Notes under the pieces: model-generated
What the model saw: only the letters and a program-made list of their open reading frames with translations
Told to the model about the DNA's origin: nothing
Databases searched by the model: none
Assembly (NCBI GenBank): GCA_018336015.1
Contig: JAGXQZ010000025.1
Coordinates: forward strand, 1-55,372
Direction: 5' to 3'
Source of the DNA: Algoriphagus sp.
Lineage (GTDB): Bacteria; Bacteroidota; Bacteroidia; Cytophagales; Cyclobacteriaceae
DNA length: 55,372 bases
Made by a program: the position numbers and the translations under genes
In this document: positions 54,140 to 55,372 of the stretch, in pieces
Layout of the letters: each line of letters begins with the position of its first letter
Numbering within the stretch: position 1 is the stretch's first letter

Positions 54140-54848
54140 CTTTGGTCAATTCTAAGAATAAGTCCTCCAAACTCAATCCGTCCCCACTTGCTGCTTGGAT
54201 TTTGAGATTTTCTACGGTATCGTTACCGATGATTTTACCGTCTTTCATGATCATAATCCGGTCTGCAATCGACTCCACGCTATCGATCAAATGAGTAGAT
54301 ACCAAAATGGTTTTTCCTTGCTCTTTTAGCTTTTTGAAAAGCAGCTTGGTGTTTTTGATGGCCTTGGGGTCCAGGCCAATCATGGGTTCATCGAAAAACA
54401 ATAGCTGAGGATCTGGCAAAAGTGCACAGCAGATCGACACCTTTTGCCTCATTCCTTTGGAAAGATCACGCCCAAGCTTCTTTTCCTTATCATCCAATTC
54501 ATACAGTTCCAAAAGCTCTTTTGCACGAGGTTTCCAATCTTTAACCCCATAAGCCTGAGCGATGAATTGCATGTGCTCCCAAATGGTAAGTAAATCATAC
54601 ACATAGGGGGTCTCCGGGATGTAGCTGAAAAATTTCTTTGCCTCCACACTTAGGTGATCATACCCCCCGATGGTAATTTCTCCAGCGGTTTTGCGAAGCA
54701 GTCCGACAATACACTTCATCGTGGTACTTTTGCCGGCCCCGTTTGGACCGAGTAGCCCTACTACTTCTCCTCCATCCAGGTGAAAAGTGATATCATCTAC
54801 AGCAGCCTGCTTGCCATAGGTTTTTGAGAGATTGGTAACAGTGAGCAT
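54132..54848 (-). CDS. ABC transporter ATP-binding protein
   Basis: A 238-residue ATPase. Walker A is GPNGAGKST, the signature is in LSKGMRQKVSICCALL (variant of LSGGQ), Walker B is LLFFDEP with the catalytic glutamate, and the switch histidine is in VSTHLID. It drives the adjacent DUF5687 permease. The minus-strand promoter candidate is TAGGTTTG at 54892-54899. Confidence 0.92.
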   Translation of the reverse strand: MLTVTNLSKTYGKQAAVDDITFHLDGGEVVGLLGPNGAGKSTTMKCIVGLLRKTAGEITIGGYDHLSVEAKKFFSYIPETPYVYDLLTIWEHMQFIAQAYGVKDWKPRAKELLELYELDDKEKKLGRDLSKGMRQKVSICCALLPDPQLLFFDEPMIGLDPKAIKNTKLLFKKLKEQGKTILVSTHLIDSVESIADRIMIMKDGKIIGNDTVENLKIQAASGDGLSLEDLFLELTKDE

Positions 54849-54891
54849 AAAACAGATTTGTTGCGATGATGGTCAATTGAAAGAAATAAAA

Positions 54892-54899
54892 CAAACCTA
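54892..54899 (-). promoter_or_regulatory. Candidate -7 element for the ABC exporter pair
   Basis: The minus strand reads TAGGTTTG, an exact match to TAnnTTTG, 44 bp upstream of the ATPase start. No good upstream TTTG at 19 nt. Confidence 0.4.
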
Positions 54900-55059
54900 A
54901 ACCTAACAGCGAAGAGATTCATCCACGGAAGAAGAGAAACCTTGGCTGACTAATTTTGAATTGCCTTGGTCAAAGTAGCTAAACTTGTCTGATAGACTTC
55001 TGGTTTCAGGCTTTTTGGAATCTTTTTTGCGAAGCGGCATAGATAAACTTAACATGCTT

Positions 55060-55372
55060 ATGAAAAAGCTTTTCGGATTAATGATTGCCTTCTTGATTGT
55101 GCAATCAGCTTTTGCCCAGCGGGCAGGTGGATTTCGGTTTGGGATGGATTTAGGTGCAGCTGTGCCCCAAAACGGAGGGATCGGCGCCCTCTTGAACCTC
55201 GAACCTCAGATTCTTCTCAAAGACAACCTGGCCTTTGGGGTAAGGTTTGGTGTAGCCGGCTTGGCCAAAGACGTGACTTACTACAACATCTCGGAGGACT
55301 ACGAAGGTGAGGTATCAGGAAACGCTTCCATCACGGGTACTTTAAATTACTATTTCAATAAGGGCAATAGCC
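55060..55372 (+). CDS. Outer-membrane beta-barrel protein (3' part beyond the window)
   Basis: Open from the ATG at 55060 to the window edge (about 104 residues). The signal peptide is MKKLFGLMIAFLIVQSAFAQ, followed by barrel-like strands (GGFRFGMDLGAAVP, LAFGVRFGVAGLA, ASITGTLNYYFN). It resembles the common small Bacteroidota outer-membrane proteins. An in-frame ATG two codons earlier (55054) is also possible. The TAATTTTG at 54951-54958 may be its -7 element. Confidence 0.72.
   Translation, partial: MKKLFGLMIAFLIVQSAFAQRAGGFRFGMDLGAAVPQNGGIGALLNLEPQILLKDNLAFGVRFGVAGLAKDVTYYNISEDYEGEVSGNASITGTLNYYFNKGNS

Overview
The window is a chromosomal segment from a member of the Bacteroidota, most likely a Cyclobacteriaceae-type aerobe (Algoriphagus-like). 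This is inferred from three things seen here: promoters of the Bacteroidota type (TTTG, 19 nt, TAnnTTTG) upstream of tRNA-Cys and of the respiratory operon; the long IspG form and DUF6728/DUF5687-type proteins; and a complete Alternative Complex III plus caa3-type oxidase locus. No prophage, insertion sequence, CRISPR array or plasmid feature was found.

Region 1 (1-10393) is a sugar-acid catabolic island: L-rhamnose isomerase (cut by the left edge), a small two-helix membrane protein and an NCS1-type permease on the minus strand; then, divergently, a fused rhamnulose-1-phosphate aldolase/lactaldehyde dehydrogenase, a GntR/LacI-type regulator, an FGGY sugar kinase and the three-gene L-lactate oxidase LutABC. 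Read together they give rhamnose -> rhamnulose -> rhamnulose-1-P -> DHAP + L-lactaldehyde -> L-lactate -> pyruvate. An 8-bp perfect inverted repeat in the divergent promoter region is the best operator candidate.

Region 2 (10383-14657) holds three tandem paralogous membrane histidine kinases with no response regulator beside them. The third carries a one-base frameshift in a homopolymer near its start. Region 3 (14880-20400) has exported proteins: a Tat-type beta-propeller, a secreted TIM-barrel isomerase-like protein, an LVIVD-repeat lipoprotein with an outer-membrane partner, an amidohydrolase and a DUF6728 protein, followed by a four-copy 11-bp tandem repeat. Region 4 (20407-30374) encodes IspG, an SDR enzyme, a giant outer-membrane barrel and a 1234-residue NtrY-like kinase.

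Region 5 (30429-46958) is a long minus-strand respiratory locus: ActABCDEF (quinol:cytochrome c oxidoreductase), CtaC, CtaD, heme A synthase, heme O synthase, two subunit III proteins and subunit IV, then, past a terminator, SCO, DUF420 and a small CxxC membrane protein. Region 6 (47277-55372) has tRNA-Cys, rpsA, an acyltransferase, a membrane protein, cystathionine beta-synthase, an ABC exporter pair and a partial outer-membrane protein. The most unexpected signal is in the rpsA/acyltransferase gap: a minus-strand promoter followed about 30 nt later by a strong terminator hairpin, consistent with a very short RNA or an attenuated rpsA leader.
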